The position numbers were made by a program, and so were the translations under genes. From JACCTH01 sp035253825 (lineage in GTDB: Bacteria > Actinomycetota > Acidimicrobiia > Spongiisociales > ZC4RG35), in the NCBI GenBank assembly GCA_035253825.1, contig DATFBM010000001.1, positions 1 through 60,679 of the forward strand: 60,679 nucleotides of DNA, given 5' to 3'. Positions 16,308-24,797 of this stretch are shown here, piece by piece. The number at the start of each line of letters is the position of its first letter. Within the stretch, counting starts at the first letter, position 1. The notes under the pieces are model-generated. The model was not told where the DNA came from. It searched no databases and saw nothing but the letters and a program-made list of their open reading frames with translations.

Positions 16308-17516
16308 TTAGAAGATCTCGGGGCACCAGGGAGCCGGGTCCCAGGAAAACATGGCGTCTGCCCTAGTGAGCGCTTGGTGATCTCCCGACAGCCTGCCGGC
16401 GCGGGCGAAGCTCCGCAGGCGAGACCAGCCAAGATAGATCGCCCCCAAGTCCTCGAGATCGAGAACGATCTCCGGTTCCCGATCGGTCCTCGTGCAGGTG
16501 GCTCCGTCGGGCCCGGCCTCGAGATGCAATCTATGCACTCGATCATCGAGGGGATCGTGGGCCTCGATCACCAACTCGCCCTCCATGGAATAGTGGCGAG
16601 AGGCGAGGGCCGTGACGGGGTCATGAAGCCGCACCCAAATTCCGTCGCCGGGTCGGATCGTTGTCCGGCGGGGGGCGGCCAGAAAATTGAAAAGCGGGTC
16701 CTGCGGAGATCGAAGGTTGGCGGTGACCTCCTTGGCCAGATCGTGGTTGAGGATGAATGACCACAGCCCCGACCAGGACTCCGGCGTTTCTGCCACCAGG
16801 TCGCTCACGACGATCTCGCCGTTGGGATTCCCCGCCGTCCACTTTTCCTTCTGGCGGTAGATGACATAGCCGTCACCGTGACTCGTCAACCCGAAGCGAA
16901 AACTGGTGGCCCCACCCCGCTCACTTTTGGGATCGAGGAACCAGCGTCCCGACCACCAGGCGTCGCTGCGGGCGAACATCCCGGGCCACATCGATCTGAG
17001 CTTGTCATGGATGGGAGGCAGCACCGTTCGCGCCTGGTCTCGGGAGATCAGCTCCACGGTGCCAGGACCCGGAGCCAGTCGATGAAAGCCACCCTGTGCA
17101 GTCGGTGCCGTGACATCGATCGCGTTGGACGCGGTCCCAAAGCCAAAGCGCCCATAGATCGAAGACTCCGACGCCCAGAGGGCGGCGAGCGGCTCCCCGT
17201 GTTCGGCGACATCGTCGAGATGGGAAAGCATCATCTTTCGCAGCAACCCCTGCCGGCGATGGGTGGGAAGGACCGCCACCATGGTGGTTCCCGCCGCCGG
17301 CAAGACCGCTCCCGGGACCGTTAGTTGCAACGAGAAGGCGCCCAGGGTGGCGACCATCTTCTCTTCTTCGTAGGCGTTGCGGGAGCGCTCTGGCTCCCAC
17401 AGGCTATGGAATCGATCGATGGTCTTCTCGTTGGGGTCGAAGCCGAAGGCGTGCCCCATCACCTGTCTGAAAGAGGCGGCCTCTTCTGGGGCCGCCGGAC
17501 GAATCACGATTGACAA
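16308..17516 (-). CDS. Eis-family multidomain N-acetyltransferase
   Basis: Acetyl-CoA-dependent acetyltransferase of 402 residues, the same length as M. tuberculosis Eis. It has an N-terminal GNAT domain with the CoA loop RRQGLLRKM (~88-95), a second GNAT-like region, and a C-terminal sterol-carrier-like region. In Eis a tyrosine and the C-terminal carboxylate of the final phenylalanine act in catalysis; here Tyr121 in SSIYGRFGFG and a terminal Phe402 are both present. Eis enzymes acetylate aminoglycosides at several amines and also protein lysines; the natural substrate here is unknown. The start is a TTG at 17516, 3 bp after the stop of the upstream membrane protein; a GTG at 17507 is an alternative. 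Confidence 0.85.
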   Translation of the reverse strand: MSIVIRPAAPEEAASFRQVMGHAFGFDPNEKTIDRFHSLWEPERSRNAYEEEKMVATLGAFSLQLTVPGAVLPAAGTTMVAVLPTHRRQGLLRKMMLSHLDDVAEHGEPLAALWASESSIYGRFGFGTASNAIDVTAPTAQGGFHRLAPGPGTVELISRDQARTVLPPIHDKLRSMWPGMFARSDAWWSGRWFLDPKSERGGATSFRFGLTSHGDGYVIYRQKEKWTAGNPNGEIVVSDLVAETPESWSGLWSFILNHDLAKEVTANLRSPQDPLFNFLAAPRRTTIRPGDGIWVRLHDPVTALASRHYSMEGELVIEAHDPLDDRVHRLHLEAGPDGATCTRTDREPEIVLDLEDLGAIYLGWSRLRSFARAGRLSGDHQALTRADAMFSWDPAPWCPEIF

Positions 17517-17519
17517 CTT

Positions 17520-18116
17520 TCAGCCTCCGGCGGCGGCTATTGCCTCAGCGAAAGCGGTTACCGCGGCATCGAATGCAGCGACCGCGGTCCGGCGTGCCTC
17601 CCCGGTGTCGGGGCTTGGCGCCCGGAGGCCGGCGAGAGAGTTGTTGGCGGCCTCCGCGGCCTGCTGGGCCGCAGTGGCAATGGCGTTGTGGGCCTCGGTT
17701 AAGGCCGGCGGCGGCGCCACCGCACTGAGCTCGGCCGCCAGGGCCGACGCTCCTTCGGCCACGGCGACAAAGGCGTCTTCGGCTTGATCGAAGGTGACTG
17801 TGCGGGGATTGGCATCCCATCCACTATTGGCGGCGGCCAGCTGCGTCTGCATTTCAGTCATGCGGGTCTGATAGGGGGCAAGGCTGTCGAGATAGGCCAT
17901 AGTGGCCTCGTCGAGAATGACCGGCTGGGAAGTGGTCGTGTCGCCCCCGATGGTTGTGGTCGACGCGCCTGTGGTCGTGCTGCCATCGTTCTCGGAGCCC
18001 TGCGCAGCGGATGGCAACTCGCGAACGAAGAGGTAAGTGAACGCCACCATCGCCAGGACCACAAGGGGAAGCATCCATCGGCCGGGCTTGGGGTCGTAAT
18101 TGGTCGGCGCCGTCAT
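17520..18116 (-). CDS. Hypothetical single-pass membrane protein
   Basis: Protein of 198 residues that I do not recognise. It has one transmembrane segment near the N-terminus (WMLPLVVLAMVAFTYLFV), then a Thr/Ser/Gly-rich linker (~40-60) and an Ala-rich helical domain predicted to lie outside the cell. The ATG at 18116 is chosen over an upstream in-frame start because it gives a short cytoplasmic tail before the membrane segment. Only 3 bp separate its stop from the TTG of the Eis-like gene, so the two are probably cotranscribed. Confidence 0.7.
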   Translation of the reverse strand: MTAPTNYDPKPGRWMLPLVVLAMVAFTYLFVRELPSAAQGSENDGSTTTGASTTTIGGDTTTSQPVILDEATMAYLDSLAPYQTRMTEMQTQLAAANSGWDANPRTVTFDQAEDAFVAVAEGASALAAELSAVAPPPALTEAHNAIATAAQQAAEAANNSLAGLRAPSPDTGEARRTAVAAFDAAVTAFAEAIAAAGG

Positions 18117-18204
18117 GAGTCGGTCAAGGGTAGTGAGATGGCACCCGTTTCCTCCCAAATGCAGGGGCCTTGCGGTGACCTACGACAGTTTGTAGGTTCG
18201 AGCG

Positions 18205-19029
18205 GTGAGCGAGCGTTCCCATGACGATGAGGAATTCGAACGCATCCCGTGGGGTCATCTCAGCTCATCGGCCCCATCCCGGCCGGTCAATTGGCGCCTT
18301 GTCTTCTACGGTCTGGCCGGAGCTATCGCCCTGGCCGCCATCACCGCCTCGATCGTCCCCACCGCAAGGCCGGCGCCACCGCTGCCGACCCCGGCTCCAG
18401 TTTCAACGGCGGCTCCGACGACGCCTGTGGCTCCGACCACGAGTGCCGCCCCGGTCAGCGAGGCTGACCTCATGGCCATCCCCGAGCCTTCGGTGGCTTC
18501 GGAAGCCGCGGCCTGGGCCGAGACCCTGACCGAAAGCTATTGGGGAGTGGACGGCAGCGGAGTCTCGAGCTTGGCGCCCTATCTTCCCCCCGATTCACCC
18601 CTTCCCGCCCCTGCCGCCGGTCAGCGGGTATTTGTCGAATCTGCGCGGGCGGTATCGGTGAGGGAGGAGAGTCCCGGTACTTATCGGGTAGTGGTGCGGG
18701 CGAGTTTGCTGTCAGCCATCGGGACGGAGGAGTACCAGCGCCTTCCCGCCCGGGCTCTGGCGTGGACTTTGCGCTGGGAACGAGAAGGCTGGCGTCTTCT
18801 CGACCTTCCTGAGCAAATCGAGGTTCCGCTTCTGCTTCCGGCCGAACCGCTGCCCGCAGTCGAGATCCCCGAAGCGATCCGGACGGCTGCGTCCCAGGCC
18901 GGCTCGGTCCTCACCGGCGGTCCGGTGGGCGAGCTGTGGCGGGTGGTGATCGCCGTGGAGGATCCTGCCGGGGGCTCCTGGCCCGTGGTGCGATGGTTCG
19001 CCCCGGACGGTGTCCCGATCCCTGGCTAG
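18205..19029 (+). CDS. Hypothetical membrane-anchored protein
   Basis: Protein of 274 residues starting with GTG 18205. It has an acidic cytoplasmic tail, one transmembrane segment at ~32-50 (FYGLAGAIALAAITASIV), then a Pro/Thr/Ala linker (~52-85) and a ~185-residue extracytoplasmic domain. The overall shape (short tail, one helix, NTF2-like or VirB8/TcpC-like outer domain) recalls conjugation-type proteins. No other conjugation gene is present, so I would not assign that. It ends 3 bp before the stop of the convergent cytochrome b561 gene. Confidence 0.7.
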   Translation: MSERSHDDEEFERIPWGHLSSSAPSRPVNWRLVFYGLAGAIALAAITASIVPTARPAPPLPTPAPVSTAAPTTPVAPTTSAAPVSEADLMAIPEPSVASEAAAWAETLTESYWGVDGSGVSSLAPYLPPDSPLPAPAAGQRVFVESARAVSVREESPGTYRVVVRASLLSAIGTEEYQRLPARALAWTLRWEREGWRLLDLPEQIEVPLLLPAEPLPAVEIPEAIRTAASQAGSVLTGGPVGELWRVVIAVEDPAGGSWPVVRWFAPDGVPIPG

Positions 19030-19032
19030 CGT

Positions 19033-19566
19033 CTACAGCATCCGGTTGAACAGCCGGTCGCGGTCGACGAATTGATGCTTGATCACCAATCCGACGTGTA
19101 GGGCGAAGACGACGAAGAACACTAGATGGGTGGCGATGTGCACGCCTTCGAAGAGATCTTCGACATCGCTGTCGTCGAGTGCCTCCGAAATCTCCCACTG
19201 CCCAAGAACCGGTAGCGGCCTCTCGTCCATCACCGCCAGAGCCAAGCCGGACAGGGGTATGGCCAGTGCCAGGACGTAGAGAAGTCGCTCGACCATATGC
19301 GAATAGCGCCTCTCAAATGGGGTGAGGGTGGGGGCCCAGGGCGGGAGAGTCTGTCGGCGCCGCCAGACCAGGCGGAAGATGGAGAGGACCAGGATGGTCA
19401 TCCCCAGTGAGGCATGCAGGGTGAACAACCGATCCTCGGCAGGGTCTTCGTCCTCGAGGCTCCCGAGCGTGTACCCAACGAGGAACTGGCCAGCCATGAG
19501 GAAAAAGATTCCCCAGTGAAAGATCTTGGTGACCGGGTGATATCCGTCGGCCGGTGAGGCGTCCAA
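19033..19566 (-). CDS. Cytochrome b561-type diheme membrane protein
   Basis: Integral membrane protein of about 177 residues with four hydrophobic helices: KIFHWGIFFLMAGQFLVGY, LHASLGMTILVLSIFRLVW, LLYVLALAIPLSGLAL and HIATHLVFFVVFALHVGLVIKH. Histidines at the ends of the first and last helices and in LFTLHASLG fit the heme-b ligands of the bacterial cytochrome b561 (CybB) family, which passes electrons between membrane quinones and partner proteins. The TTG at 19566 is chosen because it lies just before the domain; the longer frame upstream overlaps the Nfu gene. The gene begins 5 bp after the Nfu stop. Confidence 0.8.
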   Translation of the reverse strand: MDASPADGYHPVTKIFHWGIFFLMAGQFLVGYTLGSLEDEDPAEDRLFTLHASLGMTILVLSIFRLVWRRRQTLPPWAPTLTPFERRYSHMVERLLYVLALAIPLSGLALAVMDERPLPVLGQWEISEALDDSDVEDLFEGVHIATHLVFFVVFALHVGLVIKHQFVDRDRLFNRML

Positions 19567-19571
19567 GCGGG

Positions 19572-19820
19572 CTAGCCGAAATGATCGGTGAGGATGTCGG
19601 TTGCGGCTGGGATGATCTCTCCCCAATCCGCGTCCGCCGTCTTCGAGATCGTCACGAAGTCGGCTGTTAGAAACACACTGGTGACACCCGGCAGAGCCAA
19701 TAGCCCGGAAGCCATTTCGTTGTCGGTGGGCTGGGAGGGAACGAATGTTGCGGGTCCGCCAACCGGCTTGCCGATGGTGAACTTGACGGCGTTGGGATTG
19801 GGCGTGGGATCTACCTGCAT
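19572..19820 (-). CDS. Stand-alone Nfu/NifU N-terminal domain protein
   Basis: Short protein of 82 residues beginning MQVDPTPNPNAVKFTIG, the hallmark start of the Nfu N-terminal domain (PF08712 family), and ending ADWGEIIPAATDILTDHF. In full-length Nfu proteins this domain precedes a C-terminal CxxC Fe-S scaffold domain; here the C-terminal domain and its cysteines are absent, so it cannot itself bind a cluster in the usual way. A role as an adaptor for Fe-S delivery is inference. Its start codon lies only about 15 bp from that of the divergent hydantoinase gene. Confidence 0.85.
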   Translation of the reverse strand: MQVDPTPNPNAVKFTIGKPVGGPATFVPSQPTDNEMASGLLALPGVTSVFLTADFVTISKTADADWGEIIPAATDILTDHFG

Positions 19821-19835
19821 GATTCGATTTTGCCC

Positions 19836-21758
19836 GTGAACTCGAAGAATGTTGTTGGCGTCGACGTCGGCGGTACCTTCACCGACTTCGCCCACTGGGA
19901 CGGAGCGCAACTCCGTACAGACAAAGTCAGCACCACCGCCGAGCAAAGCCAGGGAATTTTGACGGGCCTTACCTCATCCGATCTCGAGCCCCAGCTTCTT
20001 CTGCATGGAACAACGGTGGCGACGAATGCGCTTTTGCAGCGGCAAGGGGGCCGCACGCTCCTCGTGACCGATCAGGGCTACGAAGACCTCATCGAGATCG
20101 GACGTCAAGTTCGACCTTCGCTTTATGACTCGAATGCCGATCGCTCTCCTGCCCTAATTCCTCGGGATCATCGCCTCGGCTGGGAATCGACGGAGAAGCT
20201 CCTTCTCCAGATCGAGTCCCTCGCTCCCGAGGCCGCGGCGGTGGCGCTGTTGAACTCATTCGCCGACCCGGCGTCCGAGCGGGCGATTCTCGGTGCCATC
20301 AACGCGCGTTTCCCTGAGCTCCCAGTGAGCATCTCGTCTCAGGTCAACCCTGAGTTCCGGGAATACGAACGGGTCGCCACCACGGTCTTGAATGCCTATC
20401 TGCAACCGGTGGTTGCTCGGTACCTAGGCGCCCTCGACGAGCGACTCAGGGCGGGCCGAATCCTGGTGATGAGATCGTCGGGCGGCCTCACCTCGATCGC
20501 CGGAGCGTCGACGCTGGCTGCCTCCATTCTGTTGTCTGGTCCAGCTGGGGGCGTGGTAGCTGCGGCCGCCTGTGGGCGGGCTCATGGTTGGGACCGGGTC
20601 ATCTCTTTCGATATGGGCGGTACCTCCACCGATGTATCCCGGATCGAGAACGGCGAGCCGCAAATGGCGGGCGAACGAATCCTCGACGGTCTGGTGTGCC
20701 GGATGCCCTCGGTTGCCGTTCACACCATTGGAGCCGGCGGGGGTTCGATCGGATGGGCCGATCGAGGCGGGATTCTTCGTGTCGGGCCCCACAGCGCCGG
20801 TGCTTTTCCGGGACCGGCCTCATATGGGCGAGGTGGAGCAGAACCCACGGTCACCGACGCCAATCTCATGGTCGGACGGCTGGGCTCAGACACTGGCCTG
20901 GCAGCGGGGACGACGCTCGATTCACAGCTCGCCCAGCAGGCACTGGCAAGTCTCGGAACAAAGCTCGGACTCGATCCGATCGCGGCTGCGAACGGAATCC
21001 TCGAGATCGTGAACACCCACATGGAGGCAGCGGTTCGCCGGGTGACCATCGAGGAGGGGGCCGACCCTCGCAGTGCGGCGTTGATGGCATTCGGGGGAGC
21101 GGGTGGGCTCCACGCGACTACCGTTGCCAGGGCGCTGACAATGTCGGCGGTCCTGATCCCACCGCATGCGGGCGTGTTCTCTGCGCTGGGCCTGCTGCTC
21201 TCGCCCCAGCGCCAGGACGTCGTCCAGACGGTGCGTCTGCGCGCCGATCTGAGCGATCTCGATCACGCTCTCGTTCAACTGGAAGAGCAGGCCACTCGGG
21301 AGATGGAGCAGTCCCTTGGGGTTTCTCCGGCCTTGTTGATCTCATCCGTCGACGCTCGCTATCGCGGTCAGTCGCACGAGACCAACGTTGCCTACCAAAG
21401 AGGGGCCGGGGCGGAACGACTGCGGGCCGATTTCACCACCGCCCATCGACTCCGAAACGGTTTCGCCCTTGACGACCACGAAATTGAGGCAGTGACGCTC
21501 CGAGTCGCAGCCACTGCCCCGGCAGCTTTGAGCTGGAACGATCTCGCCTCGGATCCCGAGCCAGGGGAGCCACACCGCGGGGAAAGGGTCTCCTCCGACG
21601 GCACCAGGATGACTCGTTGGTGGCGTCCCGCCCTTCGAGAAGGGTCGACCGTCGAGGGGCCGGCGCTCATCGAAGAACCCGAGGCCACCACCTTTATCGA
21701 TCGCTCCGAAACCGCCCGTGTCCTCGTAGATGGGACTCTGGAGATCACTTGGACGTGA
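19836..21758 (+). CDS. Hydantoinase/5-oxoprolinase subunit A (HyuA-like)
   Basis: Protein of about 640 residues, the ATP-binding subunit of an N-methylhydantoinase/oxoprolinase-type amidohydrolase. It opens with VVGVDVGGTFTDFAHWDG and LLHGTTVATNALLQRQGG, the actin-fold phosphate motifs of the family. It contains ISFDMGGTSTDVSRI and TIGAGGGSIGW, and further GGAGGLHA, typical of the C-terminal part of the domain. GTG 19836 is preferred to a TTG two codons earlier. Its stop overlaps the GTG of the B subunit (GTGA 21755-21758), which implies coupled synthesis of the two subunits. The ring substrate (hydantoin, oxoproline or other) cannot be told. Confidence 0.92.
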   Translation: MNSKNVVGVDVGGTFTDFAHWDGAQLRTDKVSTTAEQSQGILTGLTSSDLEPQLLLHGTTVATNALLQRQGGRTLLVTDQGYEDLIEIGRQVRPSLYDSNADRSPALIPRDHRLGWESTEKLLLQIESLAPEAAAVALLNSFADPASERAILGAINARFPELPVSISSQVNPEFREYERVATTVLNAYLQPVVARYLGALDERLRAGRILVMRSSGGLTSIAGASTLAASILLSGPAGGVVAAAACGRAHGWDRVISFDMGGTSTDVSRIENGEPQMAGERILDGLVCRMPSVAVHTIGAGGGSIGWADRGGILRVGPHSAGAFPGPASYGRGGAEPTVTDANLMVGRLGSDTGLAAGTTLDSQLAQQALASLGTKLGLDPIAAANGILEIVNTHMEAAVRRVTIEEGADPRSAALMAFGGAGGLHATTVARALTMSAVLIPPHAGVFSALGLLLSPQRQDVVQTVRLRADLSDLDHALVQLEEQATREMEQSLGVSPALLISSVDARYRGQSHETNVAYQRGAGAERLRADFTTAHRLRNGFALDDHEIEAVTLRVAATAPAALSWNDLASDPEPGEPHRGERVSSDGTRMTRWWRPALREGSTVEGPALIEEPEATTFIDRSETARVLVDGTLEITWT

Positions 21759-23359
21759 CAGATAACTACGGGGATCCGATTGCTCTCGAGGTGTTTCGCC
21801 ACCGAATCGCGGCGATCGCCACCGAAATGGGAGATGTTCTGCGACGGACCTCTCACTCACCCAACATCAAAGAGCGCGCTGACTGCTCGGTGGCGATCTT
21901 CGAACCGAGGGGGGAGATGATCGGGCAAGCCGAACACATTCCAGTCCATCTCGGTTCGATGCCGGCTTCGGTGGCAGCGATCATCGATCGGTTCGATCCC
22001 CGGCCAGGCGCTCAGTACGCTGTCAACGATCCGTACGCCGGGGGCACCCATCTCAACGATTTGACGCTGGTGCGCCCGGTGTTCGTTGAGCGGCTGCTGG
22101 TCGGCTGGGTGGCCAACCGCGCTCACCATGCCGACGTCGGGGGAGACGCGCCCGGCTCGATGCCCGCTGGAGCGACTCTTCTATCTGAAGAGGGCTGCGT
22201 GGTATCGCCCGTCCTCGCGGTGAGAGACGGATACTGGCAAGAAGAGTTCCACTCGCCGTTCATCGCCGCCACCCGCACGCCGCTCGAACGCGACGGCGAT
22301 CTCGCCGCCCAGCTCGGTGCCAATGAGGTGGGCGCGGCCCGGATGGCCGAGCTGATTGGGTCGGACATCGAGGGATTCCGTCGATCCTCGATGGCTCTTC
22401 TCGACTATGGCGAGCGCAGGATGGGCTCGGCCCTCGCCGAGCTTCCCACTGGCATTTATCGATTCGAGGACGTGATGGAGTTCGGAGAGGACGACCTTCC
22501 CATCGTGGTGGCGGTCCGGATCGACGGCGGGTGTCTCGAGGCCGATTTTGCGGGGACCCACGACCAGATCGACGGCAACCTCAACGCGGTCGAGGCGGTA
22601 ACCCGATCGTGTCTCTATTACGCCATCCGGGTGGCCACCGACCCCAGCATTCCCGCCAACGGCGGGTGCTACCGCCTGCTCGATCTCAAGGCTCCGGCTG
22701 GCACCCTGGTCAACGCTCGACCACCGGTGGCGGTGGCAGCCGGAAACGTCGAGACCAGCCAGCGGATTGCCGACACCCTCCTCGGAGCCCTTGCCCAGGC
22801 CGCACCCGATCGAGTCCCCGCGGCCGGACAGGGAACGATGAACAACATCCTCATCGGAAACGAAAGATTTGCCTACTACGAGACCTTGGCGGGCGGCCAG
22901 GGCGGTCGACCCGGCAAAGCCGGACAGTCGGGGATACACACCGGCATGACCAATACCGCCAACACCCCGATCGAGTCGCTCCACATGCACTATCCGTTCC
23001 GGGTGACCCGCTACACCCTCCGTCGGGGTTCAGGCGGAGCCGGCCGACACCCGGGAGGTGAAGGCCTCGAGCGGGAGATTGAGTTCCTGGAAGGAGCCGA
23101 GCTGTCTCTCATCGGCGAGCGCCGTCGTAACCGCCCCTGGGGCCTCCACGGAGGCGAGGCGGGCGCCACCGGAGAGGACTGGCTGCTCCGGCCCAATCAG
23201 GCGCCCGAGCGCCTGCCTGGCAAGACCACCCTCACCGTCAATCGCGGCGACCGCCTCCTGGTGCGGACTCCAGGAGGCGGAGGGTGGGGCACGTCTCAGT
23301 GGTTTTTATCACGTAGTCCGTTCTCGCAACCTAGGCGTACCCTTATCAGCTACGCCTAG
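21755..23359 (+). CDS. Hydantoinase/5-oxoprolinase subunit B (HyuB-like)
   Basis: Protein of 534 residues, the hydrolytic subunit partner of the upstream A subunit. Family landmarks are DPIALEVFRHRIAAIATEMG at the start, RRTSHSPNIKERADCS, YAGGTHLNDLTLVRPVF, NRAHHADVGGDAPGSMP and the glycine-rich TPGGGGWG end. The reading frame continues some 20 residues beyond the usual GGGGWG terminus, and this tail and the TAG stop are encoded inside a palindromic repeat (23319-23371). The original stop may therefore have been replaced when the repeat arrived. The start is GTG 21755, overlapping the A-subunit stop. Confidence 0.9.
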   Translation: MTDNYGDPIALEVFRHRIAAIATEMGDVLRRTSHSPNIKERADCSVAIFEPRGEMIGQAEHIPVHLGSMPASVAAIIDRFDPRPGAQYAVNDPYAGGTHLNDLTLVRPVFVERLLVGWVANRAHHADVGGDAPGSMPAGATLLSEEGCVVSPVLAVRDGYWQEEFHSPFIAATRTPLERDGDLAAQLGANEVGAARMAELIGSDIEGFRRSSMALLDYGERRMGSALAELPTGIYRFEDVMEFGEDDLPIVVAVRIDGGCLEADFAGTHDQIDGNLNAVEAVTRSCLYYAIRVATDPSIPANGGCYRLLDLKAPAGTLVNARPPVAVAAGNVETSQRIADTLLGALAQAAPDRVPAAGQGTMNNILIGNERFAYYETLAGGQGGRPGKAGQSGIHTGMTNTANTPIESLHMHYPFRVTRYTLRRGSGGAGRHPGGEGLEREIEFLEGAELSLIGERRRNRPWGLHGGEAGATGEDWLLRPNQAPERLPGKTTLTVNRGDRLLVRTPGGGGWGTSQWFLSRSPFSQPRRTLISYA

Positions 23360-23371
23360 GTGATAAGAACG
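23319..23371. repeat. Large palindrome between hydantoinase B and glcD
   Basis: Two 21-nt arms (23319-23339 and 23351-23371) match as inverted repeats at 17 of 21 positions. The central 11 bp are perfect (ACCTAGGCGTA / TACGCCTAGGT), with an 11-nt loop. It encodes the stop codon of hydantoinase B and ends 4 bp before the glcD ATG. It could be an operator for a glycolate-responsive regulator, a terminator-like hairpin or a small palindromic element. Confidence 0.7.
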
Positions 23372-23375
23372 CTTT

Positions 23376-24797
23376 ATGAGTGAGATCGTCGACGACCTGA
23401 GAGCAGCGCTCGATTCCGATCGGGTGATGGAGAGCAAGCTCCAGCTTCATCTCTACGGGCGCGATGCCGGCGTCTATCGAGGGAATCCGTCGGTGGTGGC
23501 CATACCGGAGACGACGGAAGAAGTCATCGAGATAGTCAAGATCGCCGGCCGCCACGAGGTACCGGTAGTCGCTCGCGGGGCAGGTACCGGTCTCGCCGCG
23601 GGTGCCGTCCCCACCGAGGGGGGAATTGTCCTGGTCACCACCCGGATGAACCAGATCCACGAGATCGATCCCGTGAAGCGAACGGCCTGGGTCGGGCCGG
23701 GAGTGATCAATCTCGATCTCTCGAAGACGGCTGCCCCCTTCGGCCTCTACTTCGCCCCCGATCCTTCCTCACAGGCAGCCTGCACGGTCGGAGGCAACAT
23801 CGCCAACAACTCGGGGGGACCGCATTGCCTCGCCGAAGGATCGACGGTAAACCACGTCCTCGCCCTCGAGGTGGTGCTTCCCGATGGTTCACTGGAGGTA
23901 ATCGGTTCGGAGGCCCCAGATCCCACTGGCCTTGATCTGCGAGGAGTCATGGTCGGCTCTGAGGGCACGCTCGGGATCGTCACTCGCGCCCTGGTCAAAC
24001 TGACCCCGGTTGCACCTGACATTCGCACCTTGCTCTGCTCGTTCTCCTCGATCTCTGATGCAGCGGAGACCGTGTCCGGAGTGATCGCTCGAGGGGTAGT
24101 GCCGGCAGCGTTGGAGATGATGGATCAGCGAATCGTCGAGGCGGTTGAGAACTGGCTCCATGCCGGCCTTCCCATCGACGCCGCCGCCATCCTCTTGGCC
24201 GAAGTTGTCGGCGAGACGGCCGCCGTCGACGCCGAGGCCGATCTCATCGCCGAGGTCGCCCGGTCCAACAAGGCACTCGAAGTGTCGGTGGCAGCCGGCG
24301 AGACCGAGCGCGCTCTGCTCTGGAAGTGCCGCAAGTCCGCCTTCGGCGCTGTCGCCCAGGCTGCCCCCAACTATTACCTACATGACACGGTCGTCCCCCG
24401 CACCCGGCTGGTGGAGACGATGAACAAGGTCTATGAGATCGGGCGCCGCCACGACCTATTGATGATGAACGTCTTCCATGCCGGTGATGGCAATCTCCAC
24501 CCGTTGATGATGTTCGATGCCTCGCAGCCGGGAATGATCGAAAGAGTGCAAGCGGCCGCCGATGAGCTGGTCGAAGTCTGCGTGGAGGCTGGTGGCGCCC
24601 TCTCGGGTGAGCATGGCATCGGGCGCGAGAAGCGCGATCTGATGCCACTCATGTTCAATGTCGCCGACCTCGACGCCCAAGCCCGCATCAAGGAAGCCTT
24701 CGATCCGCTCGGGCGCTTCAACCCGGGAAAGATCCTCCCCGCCGGCTCGAGATGTTTCGATCAGAGCGGGACCCTTCCACCTGGGGCGTGGGTGTGA
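23376..24797 (+). CDS. glcD: Glycolate oxidase FAD subunit GlcD
   Basis: FAD-linked (PCMH-type) oxidoreductase of 473 residues, the main catalytic subunit of glycolate/D-lactate oxidase. The FAD site shows VPVVARGAGTGLAAGAVP, AACTVGGNIANNSGGPHCL and GSEGTLGIVTRALVKL. The C-terminal substrate domain has FHAGDGNLHP and SGEHGIGREKRDLM. It feeds electrons through GlcE and GlcF to the respiratory chain. Its stop overlaps the glcE GTG by 4 bases. The region just upstream is the 23319-23371 palindrome, and I see no strong Shine-Dalgarno. Confidence 0.93.
   Translation: MSEIVDDLRAALDSDRVMESKLQLHLYGRDAGVYRGNPSVVAIPETTEEVIEIVKIAGRHEVPVVARGAGTGLAAGAVPTEGGIVLVTTRMNQIHEIDPVKRTAWVGPGVINLDLSKTAAPFGLYFAPDPSSQAACTVGGNIANNSGGPHCLAEGSTVNHVLALEVVLPDGSLEVIGSEAPDPTGLDLRGVMVGSEGTLGIVTRALVKLTPVAPDIRTLLCSFSSISDAAETVSGVIARGVVPAALEMMDQRIVEAVENWLHAGLPIDAAAILLAEVVGETAAVDAEADLIAEVARSNKALEVSVAAGETERALLWKCRKSAFGAVAQAAPNYYLHDTVVPRTRLVETMNKVYEIGRRHDLLMMNVFHAGDGNLHPLMMFDASQPGMIERVQAAADELVEVCVEAGGALSGEHGIGREKRDLMPLMFNVADLDAQARIKEAFDPLGRFNPGKILPAGSRCFDQSGTLPPGAWV

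Noticed and set aside
18205..19029. Conjugation protein (TcpC/VirB8-like)
   Set aside because: Only the general shape (tail, one helix, outer domain) fits; no conjugation genes are nearby and no family motif could be read.
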